A stretch of 64,000 bases of DNA from an uncultured Duncaniella sp. (GTDB taxonomy: Bacteria; Bacteroidota; Bacteroidia; Bacteroidales; Muribaculaceae), in contig CAJUCI010000003.1 in the NCBI GenBank assembly GCA_910584825.1, positions 1 through 64,000 on the forward strand. Reading direction: 5' to 3'. The translations under genes were made by a program, and so were the position numbers. Under the pieces are notes generated by a model that ran no database searches, had not been told where the DNA came from, and worked only from the letters and a program-made list of their open reading frames with translations. This document shows positions 8,744-18,106 of the stretch, one piece after another (the first letter of the stretch is position 1; the number at the start of each line of letters is the position of its first letter).

Positions 8744-9463
8744 ATGCATTCACGGAGGCTCATAACATCCAATATCATCCGTAAGCCGTGCATCCCCGAC
8801 ATATGGTGCCACAGCTTCAGGAAATTTCTCGGCAGGCAACTCACCCCCGCCGAGAAAGCCGTCATATCCACCCTCGAAAAAAGCCGCCGTTCACGTCCCC
8901 GCCCCACAGTCATCATCGACCACCCCGGCAACGACAGCACAGCCATTCTCGACAGCTACCTGCGTTACCGACTCGCCACCTCCCCCGAAGGAGCCACAGC
9001 CATCCGCTGCACCCCTGACCGTCAGGCATTCAAGGGGCGTAATCCCCGTCTCCGCGCCATCACCTACCGCCAAGTCAGAACCGTCCGCGGAAGCACCCCA
9101 GCCTTCATGCTCCTGCTCAACGCCCATCAGGCCAAAACTTACTCCCCGCTGCTCAGAACGCCCCACAACTTTCAGAAAGTCTGCTCCGTCCTCTTCCCCA
9201 TCCTCGACCGTTCCGGCTTCCTGATTATCCACCTCCGCGCCCAATCCCCACCCAAAACCCTCCCTCCGGGCCTCCGCATCCACAGCTTTGAAACAGTGGG
9301 AGCGCGGAAGCGCGACAAAGGCAGTGACAAAGGCAGCAACGAAAGCGACGGCGAAGACACCCTCCTCGTCACAATCATCACCCTCGCCCCTCGTTCCCCC
9401 GTGCTCCCGTCTATGGAACAGTGCTCCTGTGCTCCTGTCTCCCCTCACCCACCACCACTTTAG
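8744..9463 (+). CDS. hypothetical protein, weakly P-loop/terminase-like
   Basis: Reading frame of 239 codons. A longer version starting at 8642 would overlap the kinase by 41 nt; I prefer the ATG at 8744, directly behind a TATCTTTG promoter element. I do not recognise the protein. The order of a VIIDHPGNDSTAIL segment (about 47-60) and a later LLLNAHQAK segment faintly recalls the Walker A and B regions of large-terminase ATPases with the key residues missing. The C-terminal 60 residues are Ser/Pro/Lys-rich and low in complexity and may not be folded. It could be a lineage-specific gene or a decaying one. Confidence 0.45.
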   Translation: MHSRRLITSNIIRKPCIPDIWCHSFRKFLGRQLTPAEKAVISTLEKSRRSRPRPTVIIDHPGNDSTAILDSYLRYRLATSPEGATAIRCTPDRQAFKGRNPRLRAITYRQVRTVRGSTPAFMLLLNAHQAKTYSPLLRTPHNFQKVCSVLFPILDRSGFLIIHLRAQSPPKTLPPGLRIHSFETVGARKRDKGSDKGSNESDGEDTLLVTIITLAPRSPVLPSMEQCSCAPVSPHPPPL

Positions 9464-9622
9464 CGGTACGCCGTGCTCCGCAGCCCAAAGCTAAACCGCA
9501 CGGCAAGCGACCATTGACATATTGCACATATTTAACAAAAACGCAACATTACCGCAATATTTCAGAAATATTATATGACGAATTTTGTTGTATCAAAAAA
9601 CACACCAAAATTTTTCATATCT

Positions 9623-11896
9623 ATGGATTTGATATTTCTCGGAATAGTCATCTTCCTGTTTCTGCTCGCAGTCTTTGACCTGTCGGTCGGAGTGAGCAAC
9701 GATGCCGTCAATTTCCTCACATCGGCTGTGGGGTCGCGTGCGGCATCATTCAAGCGCATCATGATAGTCGCGTCAATCGGAGTATTCATTGGCGCGGCCA
9801 TGAGCAACGGCATGATGGATGTGGCCCGCCACGGCATTTTCAGACCCGAAAACCTGTCGTTCTATGATGTCATAGCCATCTTCATGGCGGTCATGGTGAC
9901 CGACATCATTCTGCTCGACATCTTCAACTCGCTCGGCATGCCCACATCCACCACCGTCTCGATGGTCTTCGAGCTGCTTGGCGCGACATTTGTTGTGGCA
10001 CTGTTCAAAATCGCCTCCCCCGAAAACACCCTCGGCATAGGAGAACTGCTTAACACCGAGAAGGCCCTGTCGGTCATCCTCGGCATCTTCCTGTCGGTGG
10101 CCATAGCATTCGTGTTCGGAACCGTCGTACAGTTTCTCACCCGACTGATTTTCACATTCGAGTACAAAAGCCGCCTCAAATGGAAAGCCGGACTCTTCGG
10201 AGGGGTCGCCTGCACAGCCATTATCTATTTTATGCTACTCAAAGGCATCAAAGACCTTACCATCATGACACCCGAGCTGAAGATATGGATTAGTGAAAAC
10301 ACCCTCCTCATCCTCGGCTCATGCCTCGTGGTCTTCACCGTGATTATGCAGATACTCCATTGGCTGAAAGTCAACGTGTTCAAAGTGGTAGTGCTTCTCG
10401 GCACATTCTCATTGGCGATGGCATTTGCCGGCAATGACCTCGTGAACTTTATCGGCGTGCCCCTGACCTCGCTGGCCTCCTATCAGGACTATATGGCCTC
10501 GGGCGGCGGCAACCTGCACGGGTTCATGATGGGCAGCCTCAACGGCCCGGCTCAGACACCGTTCTATTTCCTCGTCGGTGCCGGTATGATTATGGTGGTC
10601 TCGCTTGCCACATCCAAAAAGGCCCGTCAGGTCACTCAGACCACCGTGGGACTCAGTGCCCAGAGCCAGGGCGACGAGATGTTCGGCTCGTCACGCATAG
10701 GCCGTTCGCTCGTGCGCGGCGCGCTCAACACATTCTCATGGATAAGCGAGCACACCCCCGCCGGAGTAAAACGATGGCTGGGCCGACGGCTTGACGCAAC
10801 CAAGGCCCAACCCGAGGACGGAGCGGCATTTGACCTCGTGCGCGGGTCGGTCAACCTGATGCTTGCCGGCATACTCATCGCATGGGGCACTTCGATGAAG
10901 CTACCGCTCTCCACCACGTTCGTGACATTCATGGTGGCGATGGGCACCTCGCTTGCCGACCGCGCCTGGGGCCGCGAGAGCGCAGTGTTCCGCATCACGG
11001 GTGTAATCTCGGTGATAGGCGGATGGTTCATCACCGCAGGAGTAGCCTTTATCGGTGCCGGCATGGTGGTATGCCTGATGCACATGGGCGGAGTGCCTGT
11101 GATGATTGCCGGTGGCATTATCGCTGTGGCCCTGCTCATTCGGAGCAACATCCGATTCCGCAAAAATAAGAAAGAAGCCGAGAGCGACACCCTCTTCCAG
11201 ACAATCCTCTCGACCGAGAATCAGTCAGAGGTGTGGCCGCTGCTCAGAATATACATCAACGAAAAGCAGAAGATGTTTCTCGGTTTTGCCGCCCGTGCAT
11301 ACGGCGATGTGGCCGACGGATTCATGAACGACAACACCAAACTGCTCTCGCGCTCCGACAAAGAGTTGATTAACGAAAAGAGCGTGCTCAAAGGTCAGCG
11401 GCGCAAGCTCACCCTGTGTCTGCGCCGTGTGACCCCCGAGACGGCCATTGAGAAGAGCACATGGTTTCACCTCAGCAACAATATGGCCATGTCGATGACC
11501 TATGACCTGCGCCGCATCAACGAGGTGTGCAAAGAGCATGTCGAGAATAATTTCCGTCCCCTACCCGCACAGTTCCATGAGCCGCTTGGCGAGATACGTG
11601 ACAAAATCGTTGGCGTACTCCGCGACTCGGAAAACGCCATCGAGGAGAGCCGTCCCGAGGTCATCGACGAACTGCGCCGACGGTGCGACACCATCAAGAC
11701 CGACCTCTCGTCACATTCGCGCAGCGTATATGACCAGTTGCACAAGGGCGATGCGGCCAATCTGACGGTAATTTACGTGTACCTCAACCTGCTCCAGGAG
11801 AGCCGCGAGCTTGTCACATCACTGCGCAAGATGCTCCGCGCGTCGGGCAAACTCAACCTCGCTCCCTCATCCTACCGCAGCTTCTCGCGTCCTTAG
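9623..11896 (+). CDS. pit: PiT-family inorganic phosphate transporter
   Basis: Inner-membrane phosphate permease of 757 residues. The two PiT signature halves are visible: GVSNDAVNFL near the N-terminus and AGNDLVNFIGVPL in the centre, each within hydrophobic helices. From about residue 520 the protein becomes soluble and helical, resembling a PhoU-like domain, as in many Bacteroidetes Pit proteins. I chose the ATG at 9623 (MDLIFLG) rather than the one at 9575, because the extra N-terminus spans a promoter-like GAATTTTG (9583-9590). It lies downstream of a two-component pair that could respond to phosphate; that link is inference. Confidence 0.9.
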   Translation: MDLIFLGIVIFLFLLAVFDLSVGVSNDAVNFLTSAVGSRAASFKRIMIVASIGVFIGAAMSNGMMDVARHGIFRPENLSFYDVIAIFMAVMVTDIILLDIFNSLGMPTSTTVSMVFELLGATFVVALFKIASPENTLGIGELLNTEKALSVILGIFLSVAIAFVFGTVVQFLTRLIFTFEYKSRLKWKAGLFGGVACTAIIYFMLLKGIKDLTIMTPELKIWISENTLLILGSCLVVFTVIMQILHWLKVNVFKVVVLLGTFSLAMAFAGNDLVNFIGVPLTSLASYQDYMASGGGNLHGFMMGSLNGPAQTPFYFLVGAGMIMVVSLATSKKARQVTQTTVGLSAQSQGDEMFGSSRIGRSLVRGALNTFSWISEHTPAGVKRWLGRRLDATKAQPEDGAAFDLVRGSVNLMLAGILIAWGTSMKLPLSTTFVTFMVAMGTSLADRAWGRESAVFRITGVISVIGGWFITAGVAFIGAGMVVCLMHMGGVPVMIAGGIIAVALLIRSNIRFRKNKKEAESDTLFQTILSTENQSEVWPLLRIYINEKQKMFLGFAARAYGDVADGFMNDNTKLLSRSDKELINEKSVLKGQRRKLTLCLRRVTPETAIEKSTWFHLSNNMAMSMTYDLRRINEVCKEHVENNFRPLPAQFHEPLGEIRDKIVGVLRDSENAIEESRPEVIDELRRRCDTIKTDLSSHSRSVYDQLHKGDAANLTVIYVYLNLLQESRELVTSLRKMLRASGKLNLAPSSYRSFSRP

Positions 11897-11938
11897 GCAT
11901 AGGCCAAAGCACTGTATATCAATGTTTATTAACAGTCA

Positions 11939-11972
11939 ATATAGGACGGAATAAACAATTCCGTCCTATTAT
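11939..11972 (+). terminator. terminator after the phosphate transporter
   Basis: Perfect 12-bp inverted repeat, ATAGGACGGAAT at 11941-11952 and its complement at 11958-11969, with a 5-nt loop and AT-rich flanks. Confidence 0.7.
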
Positions 11973-12012
11973 TCATTTTTAAATTATAACAAGATTACTC
12001 AACGTTTCAACC

Positions 12013-14667
12013 ATGTCACAGCAACAACCGTTCAAAGGTCTGACCGACATTGAGGTTTCCCAGAGCCGCAATCAGTACGGCACCAACATACTCACTCCGC
12101 CCGAGGGCACGCCCGTGTGGAAAAAATTTCTCGAGAAATTCAGCGACCCGCTCATAATTATCCTCCTGATTGCGGGTGTGCTCTCGCTCGCTATCTCATG
12201 TTACGATTATTTCGGATTGGGCCACGGCATTGACTCGTTTATCGAGCCTGTGGGCATATTCATTGCCATATTCCTCGCCACAGGGCTTGGCTTCTACTTC
12301 GAGCATAAGGCCGACAAGGAGTTTGAACTGCTCAATCAGGTCAATGACGACGAGCCTGTGCAGGTGATGCGCAACGGTGCTGTAACCGAAGTGCCGAAGA
12401 AGGACGTTGTGGTCGGCGACATCGTAGTGCTCAACACAGGCAACGACATTCCGGCTGACGGCACGCTGCTCGAAGCCGTGACCCTTAGCGTGGACGAGTC
12501 GACTCTGACAGGCGAACCGTCATGCACGAAGACAACCAACCCGGCGCAGTTTGACCCCGATGCAACATTCCCATCCGACCATGTGCTGCGTGGCACCCGC
12601 GTCATAGAAGGCCACGGCATAATGCGCGTGACAGCCGTTGGCGACGCCACCGAAAACGGCAAGGTGTTCACCGCAGCGCAGATTGACAACAGCGTGCGCA
12701 CCCCGCTCAACGAACAGCTTGACGGTCTCGGGCGTCTCATCTCCCGCATCAGCTATGTGCTTGCCGCCGTCATCATCATCGGGCGCATCCTAATGTACTT
12801 CACCCACATGGAGTTTGAATGGCTGTCATTCATCTCCTATATGCTGCAGTCGCTCATGGTGGCCGTAACCCTGATAGTCGTGGCCGTGCCCGAGGGATTG
12901 CCTATGGCCGTCACACTCAGCCTCGCCTACTCCATGCGCAGAATGCTGAAATCCAACAATCTCGTGCGCAAGATGCACGCATGCGAGACGATGGGTGCGA
13001 CTACCGTAATCTGCACCGACAAGACCGGCACCCTGACCGAAAATCAGATGCGAGTCTACTCCACCGATTTCTTCATTCCCGACAGCGACCTCGCCTACAT
13101 CTATCAGGGTATGGCCGTCAACTCCACAGCCGAACTCGACACGACAGCCGACAAACCCAAAGTGCTCGGCAATCCTACCGAAGGAGCACTGCTGTTGTGG
13201 CTCGAGGCCCAGGGCGTTGACTACCGATATATGCGCTCCAATGTCCGGGCGGTTGAGGAACTCCCGTTCTCGACCGAGCGTAAGTACATGGCCACAGTCG
13301 TAAAGACTGACGACGGACGTGAGATTCTCTATGTCAAAGGCGCGCCTGAAATCATATTCGGCCTCTGCCACAATTATCCCGACGGAGTCACAAAAGATGC
13401 CATTGACAGCCTCCTGCTCGGCTATCAGGCCCAGGCCATGCGCACGCTCGGGTTCGCCTATCAGGTGCTGTCGCCGGGTGACAAGACTATTGCGGAAAAG
13501 AAGGTTGTGGCCGACCGCTTGACATTCATCGGCATAGTGGCCATCTCCGACCCTGTACGCGCCACGGTGCCGGATGCTGTCAGCGAAGTGCTCGACGCAG
13601 GCATAGGCATCAAGATTGTTACCGGCGACACCCCCGGCACAGCCAAGGAAATAGCCCGTCAGATAGGGCTGTGGAACGACAATACCGACTCTTCACGCAA
13701 CATCATCACCGGCGAGGAATTTGCCCGTATTCCTGACGCAGAGCTCCCCTCTCGCGTCGGAGAGCTGAAAATCATAGCCCGCGCCCGACCGATGGACAAG
13801 AAACGTCTTGTCGAGGCACTGCAGGGCAATAATGAGGTGGTGGCTGTCACAGGCGACGGCACCAACGACGCGCCCGCACTGAAGGCGGCGCACGTAGGAC
13901 TGTCGATGGGCGACGGCACATCGGTGGCCAAGGAGGCGAGCGACATAACCATCGTCGACAACTCATTTACCTCCATCGGCCGAGCCGTCATGTGGGGACG
14001 TTCGCTCTATCTCAACATTCAGCGTTTCATCCTGTTTCAGATGACGGTCAATGTCGTGGCCTGTCTCATAGTGCTGTTCGGCGCATTCATGGGCATGCAG
14101 TCCCCCCTCACGGTGACTCAGATGCTGTGGGTCAACCTCATCATGGACACCTTCGCTGCAATGGCCCTGGCATCACTTCCGCCGTCCGAGCAGGTGATGC
14201 ATGACAAGCCCCGTCCGCGCACAGCCTTCATTATCAATCCCGCCATGTGGCGCGGCATTATCGGCACCGGCATCATCTTCTTCGGGCTGCTCATAGGGCT
14301 GCTGTATTACTTCGAGCATACCGACATAACAAGTCTCACGCAGATAGGCCGCGCACAGTTCGGTCAGAACACCGGCCTTACGGGCTATGAGCTGTCGCTC
14401 TTCTTCACAATCTTTGTATTCCTGCAATTCTGGAACATGTTCAACGCCCGCGCCTTTGCCACAGGCCGCTCGGCCCTGCACCTGAAGGGATGCACAGGCT
14501 TCGGACTCACGGCACTGATAATCCTCGTCGGCCAGGTGCTCATCGTCACCATCGGCGGGCAATTCTTCAGCGTCGAACCGCTCAGGCTGACCGACTGGGC
14601 CATAATAATCGGAGCTACATCGCTCGTCCTGTGGGTCGGTGAACTCTATCGTCTAATCACAAAATAG
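12013..14667 (+). CDS. calcium-translocating P-type ATPase, PMCA type
   Basis: P2-type cation pump of 884 residues that uses ATP to export or exchange Ca2+ across the inner membrane. Visible features are the N-terminal cation-ATPase domain, the actuator TGES-like loop (DESTLTGEPS), the M4 motif VAVPEGLP (about 300-307), the phosphorylated Asp336 (DKTGTLTENQM), the hinge GDGTNDAPALKAA, and M6 LWVNLIMDTFAAMALA. The PEGL signature and length fit Bacteroidetes PMCA-type pumps; specificity for Ca2+ is by family. It ends 4 nt before a CNNM/HlyC-type gene, so the two probably form an ion-homeostasis operon. Confidence 0.93.
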   Translation: MSQQQPFKGLTDIEVSQSRNQYGTNILTPPEGTPVWKKFLEKFSDPLIIILLIAGVLSLAISCYDYFGLGHGIDSFIEPVGIFIAIFLATGLGFYFEHKADKEFELLNQVNDDEPVQVMRNGAVTEVPKKDVVVGDIVVLNTGNDIPADGTLLEAVTLSVDESTLTGEPSCTKTTNPAQFDPDATFPSDHVLRGTRVIEGHGIMRVTAVGDATENGKVFTAAQIDNSVRTPLNEQLDGLGRLISRISYVLAAVIIIGRILMYFTHMEFEWLSFISYMLQSLMVAVTLIVVAVPEGLPMAVTLSLAYSMRRMLKSNNLVRKMHACETMGATTVICTDKTGTLTENQMRVYSTDFFIPDSDLAYIYQGMAVNSTAELDTTADKPKVLGNPTEGALLLWLEAQGVDYRYMRSNVRAVEELPFSTERKYMATVVKTDDGREILYVKGAPEIIFGLCHNYPDGVTKDAIDSLLLGYQAQAMRTLGFAYQVLSPGDKTIAEKKVVADRLTFIGIVAISDPVRATVPDAVSEVLDAGIGIKIVTGDTPGTAKEIARQIGLWNDNTDSSRNIITGEEFARIPDAELPSRVGELKIIARARPMDKKRLVEALQGNNEVVAVTGDGTNDAPALKAAHVGLSMGDGTSVAKEASDITIVDNSFTSIGRAVMWGRSLYLNIQRFILFQMTVNVVACLIVLFGAFMGMQSPLTVTQMLWVNLIMDTFAAMALASLPPSEQVMHDKPRPRTAFIINPAMWRGIIGTGIIFFGLLIGLLYYFEHTDITSLTQIGRAQFGQNTGLTGYELSLFFTIFVFLQFWNMFNARAFATGRSALHLKGCTGFGLTALIILVGQVLIVTIGGQFFSVEPLRLTDWAIIIGATSLVLWVGELYRLITK

Positions 14668-14671
14668 CCCT

Positions 14672-15961
14672 ATGAATGACCTCCTCATCATATTCCTCCT
14701 GATACTGCTCAACGGCATCTTCTCAATGTCGGAGATAGCCCTCATATCGGCACGCAAGTCGCGGCTCACATCCGACGCCAAAGCCGGGAGCAAATCTGCG
14801 GCCACAGCCCTGCGCCTGGCCGAAGACCCCGACCGCTTCCTGTCGACAATTCAGATAGGCATAACCCTCATAGGCATCCTCACCGGCCTCTATTCAGGCG
14901 CGACACTGGCAGATGAAGCCGGGCGGATGCTGCAGGAGTGCGGATTACAGCCGCGCACAGCCCACACCATCGCCCAGGTGACAATCGTAGTCGTCGTCAC
15001 ATACCTGTCTATCGTAATCGGCGAGCTTGTGCCGAAACGCATAGGGCTTGCCGCGGCCAATGTGGTAGCCAAACTGGTGTCACGCCCCATGAGGCTGCTG
15101 TCGGTCATCGCCATGCCGGCCGTGTGGCTGCTGTCATGCTCCACATCGCTTCTCGTAAGGCTATTCGGGCTGAAGAGCAGTGACAACAGTGTGACCGAGG
15201 ATGAAATCAAGTCGCTCATACAGGATGGAACTGATGCGGGCGAGGTACGCAAGGTCGAGCAGGACATAATGGAACGGGCACTCGTGCTCGGCGACCTGAG
15301 AGTCTCATCCATCATGACCCCGAAAGTCGATGTGACAGCCCTGCGCCTTGACATGGATGCCTCGGAAATAAAACGGCAACTCTCCGAACGGCTTCACAAT
15401 TCCTATCCCGTCTACTGCGACCGCACTCGCGGCGGAGTGTGCGGAGTGGTATCGCTCAAACAGTTGATACTCACCATCGACAATCCCGAATTCCGCCTCA
15501 GCGACGTAGTGAGCGAGCCGGTATATTTCCCCGAAAGCATGAGCGTATATGACGCGCTGGACCGATTGAAATCCAAGGGGGTACACTTCGCCCTCGTATG
15601 CGATGAGTTCGGCGACCTCTCGGGTGTCATCACGCCCGACGACATCCTTGACGGACTTGTAGGCGAGATGCAAGACCCGGTGCTACCCGCAGCGGTGACC
15701 CAGACCGCCGACGGCAGCGGATGGATTGTCGACTCTCAGATACCGTTCTATGATTTCCTGCATCATTTCGAGCGCGAGGAGCTGTATCATCCGGCCACCT
15801 ACTCCACCCTCGGAGGCTTCCTACTCGAGGAGCTAAAGCATGTGCCCGAGAAGGGAGAAAGTTATGAATGGAACGGCATACGCTTTATGATAACCGGCAT
15901 GAACGGGGCCAAAATCGGCAAGGTCCATGTGACCTTCACGACGGTAGAACAGTGCGACTGA
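14672..15961 (+). CDS. CNNM/HlyC-CorC family membrane protein
   Basis: Protein of 429 residues in the hemolysin-like family now linked to Mg2+/divalent cation efflux. An N-terminal DUF21 transmembrane domain (about 1-180) is followed by a tandem CBS pair (about 205-330, starting VSSIMTPKVDVTAL) and a C-terminal CorC/HlyC domain (about 345-429). It is placed directly behind the Ca2+ ATPase with a 4-nt gap, suggesting co-expression. Confidence 0.9.
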   Translation: MNDLLIIFLLILLNGIFSMSEIALISARKSRLTSDAKAGSKSAATALRLAEDPDRFLSTIQIGITLIGILTGLYSGATLADEAGRMLQECGLQPRTAHTIAQVTIVVVVTYLSIVIGELVPKRIGLAAANVVAKLVSRPMRLLSVIAMPAVWLLSCSTSLLVRLFGLKSSDNSVTEDEIKSLIQDGTDAGEVRKVEQDIMERALVLGDLRVSSIMTPKVDVTALRLDMDASEIKRQLSERLHNSYPVYCDRTRGGVCGVVSLKQLILTIDNPEFRLSDVVSEPVYFPESMSVYDALDRLKSKGVHFALVCDEFGDLSGVITPDDILDGLVGEMQDPVLPAAVTQTADGSGWIVDSQIPFYDFLHHFEREELYHPATYSTLGGFLLEELKHVPEKGESYEWNGIRFMITGMNGAKIGKVHVTFTTVEQCD

Positions 15962-16010
15962 CCGATATACTTTCCTCAAATAAAAGCTCGCTTTTTTCAC
16001 CGTTTTTCAG

Positions 16011-16018
16011 TAATTTTG
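16011..16018 (+). promoter_or_regulatory. promoter -7 element for the flavodiiron gene
   Basis: TAATTTTG 27 nt upstream of the chosen ATG at 16046. It lies before an alternative start at 16016, supporting the downstream one. Confidence 0.6.
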
Positions 16019-16045
16019 CGCCCGAATTTTTCAATAGCATTGAAT

Positions 16046-17245
16046 ATGAAAACAGCCAGGATTTCCGATAGGGTTTATTATATCGGTGTAAACGACCGTA
16101 CTACCCACAAGTTTGAAGGCATGTGGCCGCTGCCTAACGGCGTGAGCTACAATTCATATCTCGTAGTCGGTAGCGAAAAGACCGCCATTATCGACGGTGT
16201 AGAGGTGAGCCACGCGTTCCAGCAGATTGATGAAATCAAGAGCATACTCGGCGACCGCCAGCCCGACTATCTAATAATCAACCATATGGAGCCTGACCAC
16301 TCAGGTGCGATACGTCTGCTCCGACAGGAATTTCCCGAAATCACAATTGTGAGCAACACCCAGGCTCTCAACATGGTGCACGGATTCTATGGAGTGGACG
16401 GCAACACACTGACGGTCAAGGAGGGCGAGACTATAAGCCTCGGCAAGGAGACCACCCTCAGTTTCACCATGACTCCCATGGTGCACTGGCCCGAGACGAT
16501 GGTAACATATCTCATGGAAGAGAAGACACTTTTCAGCGGCGATGCCTTCGGATGCTTCGGCGCGCTCAACGGCGCGGTCATCGACACCGAGATGAACACC
16601 GACCCGTACTTCCCCGAGATGTTGCGTTACTACTCCAACATTGTAGGAAAATACGGCGTATTCGTGCAGAAGGCCCTCAAGAAACTTGAAGGCACACCCA
16701 TCGAGACAATATGCTCGACCCACGGCCCGATATGGCGCGAAAAGATTGCCGAAGTCATCAGCCTCTATGACCGGCTCAGCCGCTACGAGCCTCTTGACAA
16801 CGGCGTCACCATCGTGTATGGCTCAATGTATGGCAACACCGAGCACATGGCCGAGGCCGCTGCCGAGGCTCTTGCCGAGCGCGGTGTGAGAGACATCACT
16901 ATGCTCAATGCCTCGGTGACCGATGTCAGCTTCATCATAGCCGAGATATTCCGCCACCGCGGACTCGTCATTGCGGCCCCCACGTATTCCGACGGACTCT
17001 TCCCGCCCGTTGCCGCCGTGATGGATGCCATTGCCGTCCGTGGCGTGAAGAATCGCGAAGTAGCACTCATAGGCTCATACACCTGGGCTCCGCAGGCAAT
17101 AAAGGTAATGACCCAGCGCATCGAGGCTTGCGGGCTTACCAACGTGGCCGCCCCCGTGTCAATCAAGCAGTCGGCCACAGGCGACGACCTGACCATCTGC
17201 CGTGAAGCCGCCGCCATCCTCGCCCGAAAACTTACGGCGGAATAG
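16046..17245 (+). CDS. fprA: FprA-type A flavoprotein (flavodiiron protein)
   Basis: Cytoplasmic oxygen or nitric-oxide reductase of 399 residues that protects anaerobes. The N-terminal metallo-beta-lactamase-like domain carries the diiron ligands in NHMEPDHSG, VHWPETM and FSGDAFG. The C-terminal flavodoxin domain has the FMN phosphate loop GSMYGNTE (about residue 255). Start at MKTARISD fits the family, where the extra 10 residues of the longer frame are absent. Monocistronic, with its own promoter and a following hairpin. Confidence 0.92.
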   Translation: MKTARISDRVYYIGVNDRTTHKFEGMWPLPNGVSYNSYLVVGSEKTAIIDGVEVSHAFQQIDEIKSILGDRQPDYLIINHMEPDHSGAIRLLRQEFPEITIVSNTQALNMVHGFYGVDGNTLTVKEGETISLGKETTLSFTMTPMVHWPETMVTYLMEEKTLFSGDAFGCFGALNGAVIDTEMNTDPYFPEMLRYYSNIVGKYGVFVQKALKKLEGTPIETICSTHGPIWREKIAEVISLYDRLSRYEPLDNGVTIVYGSMYGNTEHMAEAAAEALAERGVRDITMLNASVTDVSFIIAEIFRHRGLVIAAPTYSDGLFPPVAAVMDAIAVRGVKNREVALIGSYTWAPQAIKVMTQRIEACGLTNVAAPVSIKQSATGDDLTICREAAAILARKLTAE

Positions 17246-17259
17246 AACTACCGGCAACC

Positions 17260-17313
17260 GACCTAAGGTAAACAACAGGCACAAGTGACCTAAAGTGAAC
17301 AACAGGCACAAGC
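17260..17313. repeat. 27-bp tandem repeat, two copies
   Basis: Two adjacent 27-bp copies (17260-17286 and 17287-17313) beginning GACCTAA and sharing AACAACAGGCACAAG; they differ at three positions. They lie just after the flavodiiron gene, and the second copy runs into the left arm of a stem-loop. Confidence 0.8.
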
Positions 17314-17348
17314 GACAAAGGCCATGCGAAAACCACAGTCGCTTGTGC
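17306..17348. terminator. stem-loop after the flavodiiron gene
   Basis: GCACAAGCGAC (17306-17316) and its perfect complement (17338-17348) with a 21-nt loop. There is no T-run after either arm, so it may be a processing or stability hairpin rather than a classical intrinsic terminator. Confidence 0.5.
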
Positions 17349-17400
17349 TTGTCTCGTGTCACCCGACGGTATTTCTTTTGCTTATTGGCGGGGGATTTTG

Positions 17401-17408
17401 TAATTTTG
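17401..17408 (+). promoter_or_regulatory. promoter -7 element for the YitT-like/chromate operon
   Basis: TAATTTTG, 24 nt upstream of the ATG at 17433; the following genes are tightly packed, so it probably drives all of them. Confidence 0.55.
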
Positions 17409-17432
17409 CAGTGATTTTCGTATTATTCAAGT

Positions 17433-18104
17433 ATGAGAAAGAGTTTCCTGAAGTATCTTACTGTAATTATCGGTTTTTATTTTCTCTCATTGGGAGTAGA
17501 CCTCTTTATAAAGTCGTCACTCGGGGCCACGCCCATTTCATGCGTAAATTACATACTGTCACTGCACACGCCGCTCACCCTCGGCATGGCCACATTCGTG
17601 TTTAATCTCACCCTGATAGTGATTGAGTTCGCGCTCATCCGTGGCATAGGCACACGGCGCGACAAGGTGGAAATCCTGCTCCAACTTCCATTCTCACTGA
17701 TACTCGGACTGTTCATGGACCTGAACATGTGGCTGCTCTCTGACTTTACTGTGACAACCTACACCGGCGCAGTGATGATGATGCTGGCCGGATGTCTCGT
17801 TCAGGCCCTCGGCGTGGTACTGGAACTGAAACCCAACGTGGCCATAATGAGTGCCGAAGGGGTGGTGAAATATTCAGCACGTCGTTTCGGCAAAGAGTTC
17901 GGCAAGACCAAGGTGGCATTTGATGTAACGCTCGTGACCACAGCCGCAATACTTTCATTTGTACTCAGCGGACACATCGAGGGATTGCGCGAGGGTACAG
18001 TCGTGGCAGCGTTCTGCACCGGACTTCTCGTGACATTATACATCCGCTACATATTCACCCCCGACAGAATACGCCACATGATGGCACTCTGCAGAGCCAA
18101 GTAA
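17433..18104 (+). CDS. YczE/YitT-like integral membrane protein
   Basis: Protein of 223 residues with about five hydrophobic segments. The N-terminal pattern (GFYFLSLGVDLFIKSSLGATP) is typical of the YczE/DUF6198 group related to the YitT family. The group's biochemical role is unknown to me; some members are thought to be transporters. It is the first gene of a probable operon with two chromate-transporter halves (2-nt gap). Confidence 0.8.
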   Translation: MRKSFLKYLTVIIGFYFLSLGVDLFIKSSLGATPISCVNYILSLHTPLTLGMATFVFNLTLIVIEFALIRGIGTRRDKVEILLQLPFSLILGLFMDLNMWLLSDFTVTTYTGAVMMMLAGCLVQALGVVLELKPNVAIMSAEGVVKYSARRFGKEFGKTKVAFDVTLVTTAAILSFVLSGHIEGLREGTVVAAFCTGLLVTLYIRYIFTPDRIRHMMALCRAK

Positions 18105-18106
18105 CC

